NCBI GenBank assembly: GCA_002633005.1
Contig: NMRA01001040.1
Span: forward strand, 1-64,000
Source: Phoronis australis
Lineage: Eukaryota; Phoronida; Phoronidae
DNA: 64,000 nt
Direction of reading: 5' to 3'
Made by a program: the position numbers and the translations under genes. Each line of letters begins with the position of its first letter. Within the stretch, counting starts at the first letter, position 1. The notes below the pieces were generated by a model. That model was given only the letters and a program-made list of their open reading frames with translations, was not told the DNA's origin and did no database searches. Below are positions 1 through 10,982 of this stretch, piece after piece.

Positions 1-188
1 CTTGAAATGTTAATAAACATTCCATTACTCGGCGAGCAAACATTTGTGCCTGGTGGTTGCGCGCGCCGAAATGCTCATCAATGATGCTGTCATCGGCGTA
101 GCGCATTGATGGCATAAGTTATCGTATTGAGACTACGCCCCACTATACCGTCACTTACGGGTCGTAGACGGTACATGTACGTTAAATT

Positions 189-280
189 AAAAAGGTGGTT
201 GCTACGATAAAACGTAAAAAGGTGGTTGCTACGATAAAACGTAAAAAGGTGGTTGCTACGATAAAACGTTAAAAGGTGGT
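189..280. repeat. 27-bp tandem repeat, about 3.4 copies
   Basis: Three nearly identical copies of a 27-bp unit containing GGTGGTTGCTACGATAAAAC, followed by a partial diverged copy. On the minus strand it reads as a repeated FTFYRSNHL peptide only because 27 is divisible by three. Confidence 0.9.
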
Positions 281-1993
281 TGGCTGCAACTACGCCAAAC
301 GTATACCATAACTCCTGATGGGTAGGGGCTATGTTAAACAGCAAAAAGTAGTTGGCTGCGCCTACATGTACCTACGCCCCACTACAGCACTGTCAGACTA
401 TTGACCAATCGACCCACAGACCCTTTGGACCACTCCATCCCTTGTTGAGTCATTTAAGCAGACATCAAAGTTACTTTGAGAATTCAAAGATATTTTTAAG
501 TATTTTTTCACAACATATGGTCTGGTGTATGTGCCCTCCTTTTAATAACAACAGAAAATATGTTTAGTGAATACACATTCTAGGCACTTGGTTAGTAAAG
601 ATTTGAGAACCTGTATATTCTGGCAACTTAGACAAAATAACTTCAGAAAATTATTTTAGCCTAGATTTTCCCATTTCAAGTTTGAGATTTGGTTTTCAAT
701 CACTGACTTCCAAGGGCTCATTTAAGAGTTAAAAAAGATCTAGGGTTGATACTAGATCACTCACATTAAATCAATGTCAAAACATGTACGAATCACTGTT
801 TCTTGCTACATTAAGTAAAAATTCACATTTAAAGAACAGGCAAACAACACAGCATATCAATACCTTTGGTCACTAATTTTCCAGGCTTGTTTGAAGTGTA
901 AAATATTTTTTAAGGAAAAGTGTTTGGTTGACATTTAGGACTGAACCGGACCAAACTGCGAAAGTTTTATGAAAGATTTTACTCAATGCCTCACGATGTT
1001 TTAGTGTAAATGCTAGTATGAAATGTGCTTTTCCAGTATTTGCCTCTTGTTAGAATTTGTAGTATATTGCTTATTTATTTGATCGAGGGATTCCATCTTA
1101 GAGGGACTTTTGTAGCGTTCCAGTCCACAAAATGTACGTTTTTCTTAGGAAAATCGGTACTGAAAGGACATCCATTGGTAAGGAATTCTCTCAGAAAGGC
1201 ACCATTTCGCAGTGAATCTGGAAAATCTTACGAAGTGCAATTCTTCTCAGAGATATAAAGCATAGAAATCTACAACTCTCGGGAGTTTTTAAAGAAAAAG
1301 GAATTATTCAGCTCATAATACTATGGGGGTGGTTAGATTTTGAAATACTTTTAGGATGGACAGATGCGCGTATTAGGCCGCATCTTCTGCATTAGAACTA
1401 GTTCCTAGGACTCTATTAAAAGCATGTTAGCCATTCCCATAATCACCACTCTGATACATGAATTTGCTATTACTTTAATAATCAAAATATTAAGGAATTT
1501 GAAAGACTTACCATAGACTTAGATCTCGTATGTACCATACACTTAGATCTCGGATGTACCATCTTCCACACAAACATTCTTGTTTCAGATAAAACGAAGT
1601 AAAACTTGCCTCAACTCAAACTGTAAAACGGATGTTCAACCCCAACTCTATTAACACTAAAATCAAAACCTCAGACACTTGTTTCAGTGGAAGGTCAAGT
1701 AACTTAATGGTCATTACGTAACAGTATACCAATGTAGGTCACATATGGCACTCTGTAGCAGAGCACTCATAATAACAGTGACATCTTTTGGGAGAGACTG
1801 CACAGAGTTATATATAGGATGTTGTGATGAAACCAAGTTGTTGAGAGAATACACGTGTAGGCACTGTGCATATCAAATAACAGTTTCTGATATGTCTGAA
1901 ATTGTGGGGCATTATATATACCCCACAATTTTTTGCAACCCCACAGTAAAGGTCTCATATATAAAAATGCCCCGGATCTGTATAGTTCTCTTA

Positions 1994-2027
1994 GTATATA
2001 TATATATATATATATATACATATATAT
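1994..2027. repeat. (TA)n microsatellite
   Basis: About 34 bases of nearly pure TA dinucleotide with one C interruption. A GGGG/CCCC hairpin (AATTGTGGGG ... CCCCACAATT, 1900-1930) lies just before it. Confidence 0.9.
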
Positions 2028-2152
2028 TAATAAACAAAAAATGCTTTCAGGTGCTTGGTGCAATAGGCCTGGCTGAGCGGCCTGCACATGTCTGATGCGA
2101 TGTGTATCGGACCATCTGCAATATTTTTAAAATAATGCATTAACCTTTCCAG

Positions 2153-2241
2153 TTCCTGCATCCAGTGTTATAGATGATGGTAATGTATCTGATGAAGAGA
2201 AGCAAGCAGTCCTTGAAGATGAAAATATCACCTTAGTTGAT
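2153..2241 (+). CDS. NEMF: NEMF exon: acidic segment before NFACT-C core
   Basis: Acceptor TTTCCAG, donor GAT|GTGAGT. Two leading bases complete a split codon from an exon not seen; then 29 codons ending ITLVD in phase 0. Reading on past the donor reaches a TAG at 2278, which is intronic. Confidence 0.88.
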
Positions 2242-5200
2242 GTGAGTCGACAAGACACTGACATTGAAGGTTATGAGTAGCGTTATCACTTTGTCTGCAT
2301 GTAGCCTATAGAATAAACTCGGTGCAAGAGTTGATGTTCTAAAGGTAGAAAGTGCTTAAAATTTATTTTTTCGTGTGGCCATTCAATTTGTTATTTTTAT
2401 TAGTAAAATTAGCAAAAAAGAAAAGATACATTCATATCAAAAATGGTAGAGACCTGACTTAATTTCTTTTTATGATAAGTATTGAACATAAAGTCTCTCA
2501 CGCTCTCTCAGTTTTCTAAATTGCCTTTCATATGTGTTTTGCCTTTTTGAAACAATTCCTTATGTTGGAGACAGATGTATCTGAAAGCTACACTAGATTT
2601 TGACCATCCATTCTTAGATATTATGCTCCAGAGTTAGCCAAATTTTGTGATGTTGATTTCGATTAACACAACTGCTATTAGAACTTTGAGAAACAATAAA
2701 TAAATCTACTACTGGACTTACGTATGTAGAGATGGCTACGTTGCGTCCTCCTCTCGAGGACTTCATCAGGCCACTGAGTTGTCACGTGACTTGTCATGTG
2801 ATCCGTCGTGTAGTTTCCGCGGGATTCTCTTCAGCGCCCTATCCTAAGTCCAGTAGTAGATTTATTTATTGTTTCTTATATTGCCCAACTGGATGACTGA
2901 AAACATTCATCGTATTATTAGAACTTTGAGTTTCCAGAGTAATTTAGGGCACATTGTAAATTTATTGTTGGACTGTCAATCTTAAATACACCTCTCACAG
3001 ATATAAATAGCTGGTTGTACCAACACAAACATCAGCAAAAAACAAATCTTGTAAGTGAACCTACGTGCCCCTTTTAATATGTGTTGTAGATATATTGAAT
3101 TGGGTTACTCAACAATGTTTTGTGTTTTTATTCTACCCTGCATAACAGGTCAAACCATGTAATAAAAACGTGATTGTGTAGTTTATCATAATTTTTGTAT
3201 TGTTGTTGGGCCTTATGTCACTTGTGTGGTTGATAGTTGGTCTGATTATCTTTCAGGATTCAGATGTGCTCGACACATTCACTGGCCTTCCTCTCCCAGA
3301 TGACGAACTTCTCTACGCCATCCCCTATTGTGCTCCTTACTCAATGTTACTTAACTTTAAGTGAGTAAACAGTAATACACCTTAACTTTAAGTGTGTAGA
3401 CAGTAACGTAACAAACCTTAACTTTAAGTGAGTAAATAGTAAGAACCCTTAACTTAAAGTGAATAAACATTAAAACACATTAGCTTTAAGTGAATAAACA
3501 TTAACTTTAAGTCAATAAACATTAATATACCTTATTTTTAAGTGAGTAAACAGTAAGATGCCTTAACTTAAATTGAGTAAACATTATTATACATTATCTT
3601 AAAGTGAGCAAACATTAATATACCTTAAGTTTAAGTGAGTAAACAGTAATATACCTTTACTTTAAGTGAGTAAACAGTAATATACCTTTACTTTAAGTGA
3701 GTAAACAGTAAGATACCTTAACTTAAAGTGATTAAAAAGTAAAATACATTTAATTAGCTGTAAGTGAGTAAGCAGTAACATACCTTAACTTTAAGTGAAT
3801 AAACAATAATATACCTTAACCGTAAGTGAGTAAACAGTAATGTACATTAACTTGAAGTGAGTAAAAATTAAAGTACATTAGCTTTAAGTGAGTAAACAAT
3901 AAAATACTTTAACTTTAAGTGAATACACAGTAACACACCTTAACTTTGAGTGAGTAAACAGTAATATTCCTTAACCTTAAGTGAGTAAACAGTAATATAC
4001 CTTAAGTTGAAGTGAGTAAAAATTAGTACATTAGCTCAAGGCTTGGAATTTTCCGCGGAAATGCGGATTTCCGCTTTTTTCAAATGTTCTGTCCGCGCAT
4101 TTTATTATATTTCCGCGTAAAAAAAATTGGATTTGATATAAAATTTCCGCGGCAAATTCCTTTCTTACCGCGGCGTTGCCGACGACGTTCACCTCGAAAA
4201 GCGGAAGTTGCTCTGTATGTTTCGGAGGAACGTAAATTGTCAACATTGCCGGGGCAGTTGGGATAGCGTCTTGTGTGATTGTAAACCGCGGTGATAAATA
4301 CTACGGCTCTGCAGCCAAAAATGTGTGGGGGTGGGAGTGGATGGACGATCTAAAAAGACGCAGACGTATGGTACTGATGGTGGTAACGTTTTTTTTTTTA
4401 GTACTCTCGATTTTTGTCGGCGAAAGGTTCACATGGAGTATTTCAAGGCTGGGTAGCGCGCATGTTTTGGGCCGTAAAAGTTTCCGCGTTTTTTGTCATT
4501 GGTCATTCCAAGCCCTGTTAGCTATAAGTGAGTAAACATTAAAATACTTCAACTTTAAGGGAGGAAAAATAATAAACCTTAACTTTAAGTGAGCAAACAG
4601 TGGCACTCTATTGGAGTTCAAAGTAGCTGTATTGCTGTAGAATCACTACAATAGTTATTTAGATGTACCTCCATGCTATTGTGGTCAGAATTGACTGCAT
4701 TTGGTGCTGAAAATGAAATTGTTGTCTTGACTTTGGACATGTGAGAGAAAACTTTTGTCCTATAAAACAGCTGTTACTGTGGAGGTGTCTCAGCTTCAAA
4801 TTGTTTTAGCAACTGCTGTGAACCAGTCAAAGTTGAAACTTAAACTCTACATATACATTTGAATATCAATGCTGGGTCCAAGGGCCCATTTTATCAAGGA
4901 TTTCAAGTTCAGTCATTGCTGAGATAGTCCTGGGAAGTTTATTGTTTTATTGAAACTGAAGTTTTATGTGTTGATAATTTTCATGATCAGACTTATTGAC
5001 CATCTCTACGTACCACGTGAATGAACTGTGTGCAAAATTGAAGTTGCGACTGTCTAAGCTATAACTGGTCTGACAACCTTTGATGAGACGGGCCTCGCTG
5101 CGTGGATGTAACAGTCTCTAATAGGGACTCATCTAAGTTCTCTAAATTTGCTGCAAATTTTTGGGCTTGTAAACACAATTATTGTCGCAGATGATGCTGT

Positions 5201-7907
5201 TTTAGTTTCACTACTTTATCAATTATTTGGCTTTTATACAAATTGAGAATGAACTCTATGTTGAATAGTCATATTATTAAAAATAAGAAGGGATTTCAAT
5301 GCCCCTAATATAAGAAGTAAGTCCCTATTTATATTAGTCTAACTAAGGACTCAGATTTTAGATTTATTTTTAAAAATGCTGTTAATCGAAGAGGGCCTCA
5401 TAATAAAGATAAAGCCATAAAAAATATAATTACATCTGTGATTGAACAATAACACAAATATACAGAATATTTTGGAGACTTAGTCGAGTTTTTATTTGGG
5501 ACTGCTTCATGCAAATGAGTACAGGTGCCTGAAATTTATATGTTGAATCACATTGATAACATAGTATTGCACGTCACGTTCTCAATCACAATGATAACAT
5601 CATACTGTTGTGTGTCACGTTCTCATTATTGAATAATACTTTTGACAACTTGTAGAAATTAAACCTGTACAGAAGATAAGCTTTGAGATTTTGTGCAACC
5701 TAGCCCTGATGAATGGGTTTGCTTACTGGTTTCACAACTATATATCAAAGGGAGATAATTGATGCTATTTCAGTGTGTGGCATAAGACTTTGTTGCTGTG
5801 TCCATCCATGGATGTTGTCACTTAGCAGCTGTCTGGTAAAAATGATCTTTTTTGCCGAAAAACTTGACGTGTCTAAAACTTTCAACCACATGACGCAACT
5901 TTTGTAAAAACACACTTGCACAATGTAAAGTAATTCAGTTACTTTTTGTCAATAGTTTTATTTTAAGTTTTATTGCATTCAGCTTTCGTAGCAAAGTTAG
6001 AATCTAATGAATAGTCTTTGAAGTTGTAATATTAAAACTTCAAAAACCTTTATAAATAACAAACAGCAAAGCTTCCCCGTGCGTGAGCACTGAATTGACC
6101 TTGAGACAGCACAGCTAGACAGTCTTGTCGTGTTTCTTGAGTTGGGGCTCGTCTCGGTTTAAATGAACGTGGATATGGAATTTGCCACTGAAGATGAGTC
6201 CGTTTAAGAAGTTGTTTGCATGTCCTTCCGACTGGCAGTACGTACAGTTGCGAAACCCGATTTGTCAATCATAACCTTGTCACCTTCTCGGAATTTTGGC
6301 ATTGTTTGCTTGGCACGCTCTTGGTTGTTTTGAAGACAATAAAATTTAAAGCGTATGGATTTCTACTTTGCACTACTTTGTGATACGCCCATGTAATATT
6401 AAAAAAATTAGTCGGTGTTATTAGCCAGTCTTGTTGTAACACATTCCAGGTCATGTGAGAAAATGACTTTATGTCATGGTTGTAATTTTTTTGCATTATT
6501 ATTTTCAGTATCTAGATTTTTACAGCAAGGAGGACTAGTTTTGTTGACAACGTTTGTCTAATTGTGTTGCAGATATAAAGTAAAATTAACACCAGGAAGC
6601 ACAAAGAGAGGCAAAGGTAAAATGTCTGACATAAACTGTTATGAAAATCGTATGATATGTGTACAACTTGTTACTTATATATTAAATACTATTTCTGCTT
6701 AATATCAAATTTTGACAGTTCTTACCTTAAAATTAAGTAAAATTGTGTGTATCTTTGCCAGTACATGTTTGATTTACGTTAAAATATGCAGCTTTTTGAT
6801 AGTTTTCATGTTTAATGGAAGGTGTCTTTTCATATTCTGCCGACAATCCCAAATTGATCAACGACTAGTAAATAACCACGCCGTGCACGCTGTTGCATTT
6901 TTGCTTATGATGACCTCATTCATTTACAAGTTACTGCATCACATCTCACTTTTTTGACTGTCTGTTATGTGGTTGTATAACAGTCTATGGAAACACCTCT
7001 TGGAATAATTAACTTGTACAACAAAGCCGCCATGGTCTTTGCATGCTTGTGAGCATGTAGCTGTCATTTAATTTTCCATCGATTCCAGGGACAAACAACT
7101 TTGCCTATAATGTGTTGCAACTTTTCTCGTTGTATTAATTGATGAAACTTTCATTGTGCCTTCCATATATCCATTATTTATGTGAGAGCTTACTGGTGTT
7201 ATCTCTGTGTGTGAGGCGTTCCACCATCCTGATGTTAGCTTCTTTGTCTCACAAATGTTTACACTGTGTCCCATATTGACTTTCTCTGCATTGGATTTAT
7301 TTTCATTTAAATATTTTTAGTCAATTATGGGTTGTTTTAGTAAATGTGCTGCGTCGATTTTGTACTTTTGGACTTTGGTTGCTCAGTGATCTTATTCCAT
7401 TCACTGGTCTTGCTTCATTCACACATTGTCTCTGTCAGTGAACTTATTCACCTTTTGTAATTGACAGCTGCCAAGACAGCACTTCACATGTTTACGGTTG
7501 ACCGCATGGCCACAAGTCGTGAGAGGGACCTACTTAAAAGTATTAAGGTGAGTGTGGAGAACCCTTCAGGTTAGCTATGTATTGATCAGAGAATTAAGCT
7601 TCAAAGGATAATTACCTGATCTTCATTTATCGGATCTTTAGGTAAATATTGATAGAAAAACATTGTAAAGTTGCATGGAAATGGCGAGATTATTGTAAAA
7701 TATTTATTTAGCAGTTTTCACTTGAAAGCTAGCAATGTTAGCCTCTCCTTTACAAATTTTAATTCCTATCAAATCCGAAATATTTTGTATTTAATATTTA
7801 TTTAATTTGTAAATTGTTATTTATAGGACTCTGACTTGTCAAGAAATTTACCTGGAAAAGTAAAAGTGTCTGCCCCAAATCTGCAGAAATCGAAAGGAAA
7901 GAAATGA
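2153..7907 (+). CDS. NEMF: NEMF (nuclear export mediator factor / Rqc2), C-terminal exons
   Basis: Five exons (2153-2241, 3257-3360, 6573-6616, 7468-7547, 7827-7907) encode the last ~131 residues of NEMF, joined in phase throughout. The protein binds 60S ribosomal subunits carrying stalled peptidyl-tRNA, helps recruit the E3 ligase Listerin, and in yeast (Rqc2) directs C-terminal Ala/Thr tails; it acts in the cytosol. The visible part is the NFACT-C domain: the family signatures LLYAIPYCAPY, KVKLTPG, GKAAKTAL, DSDLSRNLPGKVKVSAPN and a basic KSKGKK tail match vertebrate NEMF closely. The first visible exon is acidic (SDEEKQAVLEDENITLVD). The N-terminal part (NFACT-N, coiled coils, NFACT-R) is not in the window. 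Each intron has GT-AG ends. The second intron (3361-6572) carries a splice-site-derived minisatellite and a DNA transposon. The product assignment is firm; only the position of earlier exons is unknown. Confidence 0.94.
2691..2915. mobile_element. 225-bp insertion with 15-bp target duplication and 32-bp inverted repeat
   Basis: The direct repeat TATTAGAACTTTGAG flanks the insertion at 2676-2690 and 2916-2930. Inside, a perfect 32-bp inverted repeat (2689-2720 and 2845-2876, containing CTACTACTGGACTTA) frames a GC-richer core. The long duplication suggests target-primed insertion by a retroelement; the inverted repeat would also fit a foldback element. No coding capacity. Confidence 0.65.
3257..3360 (+). 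CDS. NEMF: NEMF exon: DSDVLDTFTGLPLP...LLNFK
   Basis: Acceptor TTTCAG, donor AA|GTGAGT, ends with two bases of a Lys codon completed by the exon at 6573. The last ten exon bases plus the donor are the founder unit of the minisatellite that follows. Confidence 0.95.
3349..4600 (+). repeat. 31-bp minisatellite derived from the NEMF exon/intron junction
   Basis: About 25 units of roughly 31 bp with core TTAACTTTAAGTGAGTAAAC. Unit 1 is the last twelve bases of the coding exon plus its 5' splice site; the rest are intronic. About fourteen units keep the full GTGAGTA donor core, others have GTGAATA, GTGTGTA or GTGAGCA. The array is split between units 22 and 24 by a 481-bp insertion (4037-4517). 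Confidence 0.93.
4037..4517. mobile_element. Non-autonomous DNA transposon, 481 bp
   Basis: Terminal inverted repeats of 12 bp with one mismatch (CAAGGCTTGGAA at the left, TTCCAAGCCCTG at the right) and a 6-bp flanking duplication TTAGCT (4031-4036 and 4518-4523), which is present once in uninterrupted units of the host minisatellite. The interior is GC-rich with repeated TTTCCGCGG motifs and no transposase reading frame. The superfamily is not determined. Confidence 0.85.
5098..5515. mobile_element. MITE-like element, copy 1
   Basis: About 415 bp in a NEMF intron, with diverged ends resembling TGCATGAAACAGTCCC/AATAGGGA in inverted orientation. Internal landmarks (AAGTCCCTATTTATATTAGT, CTAAGGACTCAG, CTCATAATAAAGATAAA) recur in the same order in the element at 10581-10982. 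Confidence 0.6.
6573..6616 (+). CDS. NEMF: NEMF exon: YKVKLTPGSTKRGK
   Basis: 44-bp exon between acceptor TTGCAG and donor AAAG|GTAAAA. One leading base completes Lys and one trailing base starts Ala. KVKLTPG is near-invariant in NEMF. Confidence 0.95.
7468..7547 (+). CDS. NEMF: NEMF exon: AAKTALHMFTVDRMATSRER...
   Basis: 80-bp exon, acceptor TTGACAG, donor AAG|GTGAGT, phase 0 at its end. Matches the family segment AKTALNSFMHSKEATARE with typical substitutions. Confidence 0.95.
7827..7907 (+). CDS. NEMF: NEMF terminal exon
   Basis: 27 codons including TGA at 7905-7907, after acceptor TTATAG. Encodes DSDLSRNLPGKVKVSAPN and a basic tail, the standard end of NEMF. Confidence 0.96.
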   Translation, partial: DSDLSRNLPGKVKVSAPNLQKSKGKK

Positions 7908-7910
7908 TTT

Positions 7911-7916
7911 AATAAA
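7911..7916 (+). terminator. Candidate NEMF poly(A) signal
   Basis: Canonical AATAAA beginning four bases after the NEMF stop codon; if used it would leave a 3' UTR of only about 20-35 bases. Confidence 0.5.
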
Positions 7917-10209
7917 TGTATGGTAAAATCTCACCACTTTAGGACACAAGATGACAGACAAGTGAAATCTTATTTTCTCATTCTTTTCAGATAAAACATA
8001 TAATGCTCTGTCATGTTCAAGTTGAGTGCCACTGCCACCAACAGACAATGTTTTGAAAAACTGGTCATTCGTAACAATGTTAAAAGACATTGAAAATTTG
8101 GTAATTTGACAATGGGTTTTGTTCGAAATTTGTGGGATTTTACCATCGATTGTTCTTCTGTTATTTGTCGACTGCCAAAATGACGGTTTGATAAACTATG
8201 GTTCTGGAAAACATTGTAAGTTTGTGTGGAGAATTAAATTGTTTCTTCCATGAAATTAGTCGACTTAACGTCCATCAAGCTCAGTTTGTAAGACTTGCAT
8301 GTTCATGAAATTGAGGTTAAAGTGATTAAGTTGCAGTCATGGCTGTGATCTGATAATAATACAATCATAATAATTTCCTTCATTGAACAGTATAAAGGCA
8401 GTTGTTGAATTCCAAGCAGTTATGTAACTGTTGATAATCAAGATACCACAAGATTTCTGTAATCATGGAATGTTGATGAAAAATTGTTGTCCCAATTTTA
8501 GGATCAAATGTTTTATTGTTGCTGTTATTATGAAGTTTATAGTAGTACTCGGCTTAAAGAGACAACAGCAGTGCTACAGAACAATAACAATATATAGAGT
8601 TAGAATAGAAACCGATTATACTTAGTACACATGAGGCCAAAAATAGCAGAATTGGTTCACTCTAGTCTGTTTTGAAAATTGTTGGGCTGATGCAGTTGCC
8701 TGCTGAACTAGGTCAAGATCTTTCTTTTTTTCAGTGTCGCCTAATGCTGGCTGAAATGAGTTGGGTTCTCTCTTTTTTACCCAACGCGACATGTTGGCCC
8801 TTTGTGGTGTAGGATTCAAAATGAGCTGGGTGCATACCAGAACCGCATATGCTATTTTTGGAATATTGAGGATGATAAATCCAGTAACTAAATGATAAAG
8901 ACCTGTGTGTACTCTGTATACTATTGTGGTAACAAATAATAAAATAATATATAATAATAATAAAAGCACAATTATACATATACCAAGCACAAATAAATAA
9001 GACTGAAAAGAAAAAGTGAGGGTAGCTAAAACAGATTCTACTATTATATACATCTACAACCAGGGTATATGGAACAAAAATTAACTTTGTGCTATTTGGT
9101 TCTTTTGATTTTCATCCTGATCATCCCCATGCAGTTGATTTCCGCAAAGGTGCCATTTTGTAATCCTGGTTCAAGGGAACTAATGAAACTAATGTGGTGA
9201 GCCCTTTGTTTTAATGGAAAACTATAGTCCCAGTAGAGGTATGGATTAATTCTTTTAGATTTGACATCTGTGAAACCTTGGGTTATTGCATGGGTATGAT
9301 AAATGAAAGTTGTGGTTTTTAAAATGAACATAAACGCCTCTACATTGAATTATCATTTTTATTAAGTAAACTAGTAACAAACATAACAGATGAAAATTAA
9401 GATTTCTATTGCAGTCTAAAAATCTAACAAGAAAAGCAGTTTTGAGTATTGGGCAATAAATGGTGTAACTGAACTAAAGTCTGAAGTGTGTTGGTGTGCT
9501 TTTCGTTATGAAGAGTTTGGATAGAGGCAGAAAATAGTTTTCATGCATTGAAATCTCTTGGAAAATAAGAAAACTTGAAACTAATGGAAAATTTCGCAAG
9601 ATATGAGACCCGAATCTTTTAGTAGATGCTAACCAACAATCATGATCTTAAGTTATATTTTTGTGGAAAATTAACTGGTCATCATAAAAAAGCATGCCCT
9701 GAAGCTCATGGGAATGAAAAACAAAGAGGTCGGAAGTGAGACCCCTTTAAAAATATTGATCAATTCTCCAAGACTGGTAAGCTCCAAGTACATTAGGTGG
9801 CACTAGTTATGAGACCATTTTATCTCGAGAACGAACCCACGGACGTGAAGAGATTTTTGCTGTCTATTGGATAATGAAAGAGAATAAATGTAGCTTTTCT
9901 TCACTAGCCCCACCTCTCATTAGTCTGGGGCTCCAAATGAATTTTGAATCTTCCCATCTGATTTAAAGCTTAATTTGGTTTGGTTTCATTAGACTTGGGG
10001 TGTAGCATTGATTGAGATGTAAAGTTTATGAAGTGAAAATTTCCACATCGCTAACACTTTTAAGTATCGTGTTTCGGTTTTTATATTGAAGTACATTTTA
10101 TAGATTTCAAAGTATCACTTTGTTTAAGCGTGGAATGCATGATTGATTTTGGAATGATTTTCTGGTCTTGTCGAAAATAAAAACATAATTATGTCGTTGA
10201 TGATCTCTG
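7917..10209. other. Intergenic, no gene recognised
   Basis: AT-rich sequence between two genes that converge here (NEMF + strand, TMEM196-like - strand). A 143-codon minus-strand reading frame at 8622-9053 is hydrophobic and matches nothing I recognise; AT-rich composition explains it. Candidate minus-strand AATAAA signals (TTTATT on the + strand, for example near 9357) could serve the TMEM196-like gene. Confidence 0.55.
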
Positions 10210-10491
10210 TCACATTATGGGAGTATCTGTTCTGAACCCGTCCGTCCTCAAGTCCACGCTTGACCCCGTCCTTGGTGTAAAGTATTTGCGAGCTTGAACA
10301 TTTTTGGAGATTGTATACAGACTTGGGAAAGTGTCGTCTGCTGGGTCGTCTGGTACCTCGGACGGCTCATCGATTTCTTGGTCTGCGTGACAATGTTCCT
10401 GTTCTGTGATGTCGTCGATATCCTCGATAGATATCGTAGGATTAGTCTGGTTGTCTGGACTTTCAGAACACTCCGTCACAGAAGTGAAATC
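10210..10491 (-). CDS. Probable alternative 3' coding exon of the TMEM196-like gene
   Basis: An open frame of 93 codons plus stop runs directly from an acceptor (TATATTTAG|GAT) and begins DFTSVTECSES. It is acidic (ISIEDIDDITEQEHC, DEPSEVPDDPADD) and ends in a neutral-basic segment KNVQARKYFTPRTG...TDTPIM. It is in phase 0, and the TMEM196-like exon 3 contains a donor CAG|GTACTT at 13481-13487 that is also phase 0, so splicing would replace the last 23 residues after HVQ (residue 156) with this tail, giving a 249-aa isoform. It could instead be the last exon of an unrecognised minus-strand gene. I do not recognise homologues. Confidence 0.5.
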   Translation of the reverse strand, partial: DFTSVTECSESPDNQTNPTISIEDIDDITEQEHCHADQEIDEPSEVPDDPADDTFPSLYTISKNVQARKYFTPRTGSSVDLRTDGFRTDTPIM

Positions 10492-10580
10492 CTAAATATA
10501 AAAACGAATTATGGGTGCTGTATTACCATCGAATTTCATATCTGAGCTCTATGCACAGGCGGATGGAGGGTGTCAGTACC

Positions 10581-10982
10581 CGGTTGCATGAAACGGTCCC
10601 AAATAGGGATTCAACTTGTTCTTTAAATTTACCGCGTATTTGTGGACTTGTAGAAACACTGTTTGTCTTTTCTCAAGCTACTTAAGTTTCATTACTAAGT
10701 CTGCTTTTGGCTTTGGCATTGATACAGATGTAGAGTGAAATCTATTATTGAAAATATGCAGGGATCTTTTCATGCAGCGCTTCTAATTTAAAGACTGAGT
10801 CCCTATTTATTTCCGTTGAACTAAGGGTTCAGTTTTTAGTTATATTATTAGAAAGCGTCAGTATTTAAAAAGCTCATAATGGAGATAAAATGATAGAAAA
10901 AGATTACACCTGTGAGCAATGAACGACAACAAGTGCGTAAAAGATTTAGGGAACTCAATTAGCCGACTGTTTCACGCAACCG
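10581..10982. mobile_element. MITE-like element, copy 2
   Basis: 402 bp with clear terminal inverted repeats: CGGTTGCATGAAACGGTC at the left and GACTGTTTCACGCAACCG at the right (two mismatches). Shares ordered internal segments with the element at 5098-5515. No coding capacity; the target duplication is unclear. Confidence 0.7.

Larger units (their letters stand above)
1..2152. other. Upstream stretch without a recognised gene
   Basis: No exon with a recognisable protein was found in either strand. The NEMF exon at 2153 begins with two bases that complete a codon, so this stretch should be at least partly NEMF intron; the preceding exon was not seen and may lie before the window. It holds a 27-bp tandem repeat near the left end, a short GGGG/CCCC hairpin at 1899-1932 and a TA microsatellite at 1994-2027. 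The short ORFs here are low-complexity or repeat-driven. Confidence 0.6.

Noticed and set aside
2242-2280. Reading NEMF to the TAG at 2278 as a short C-terminus
   Set aside because: A good donor (GAT|GTGAGT) precedes it and the next exons complete the conserved NFACT-C domain in phase.
3349-4600. Regularly spaced repeats resembling a CRISPR array
   Set aside because: The units are contiguous and diverged with no unique spacers, in a eukaryotic intron; a minisatellite.
8622-9053. 143-codon minus-strand ORF with a hydrophobic N-terminal half
   Set aside because: No recognisable domain, no splice or promoter context, and an AT-rich ATT/ATA repeat generates the hydrophobic run; treated as chance.
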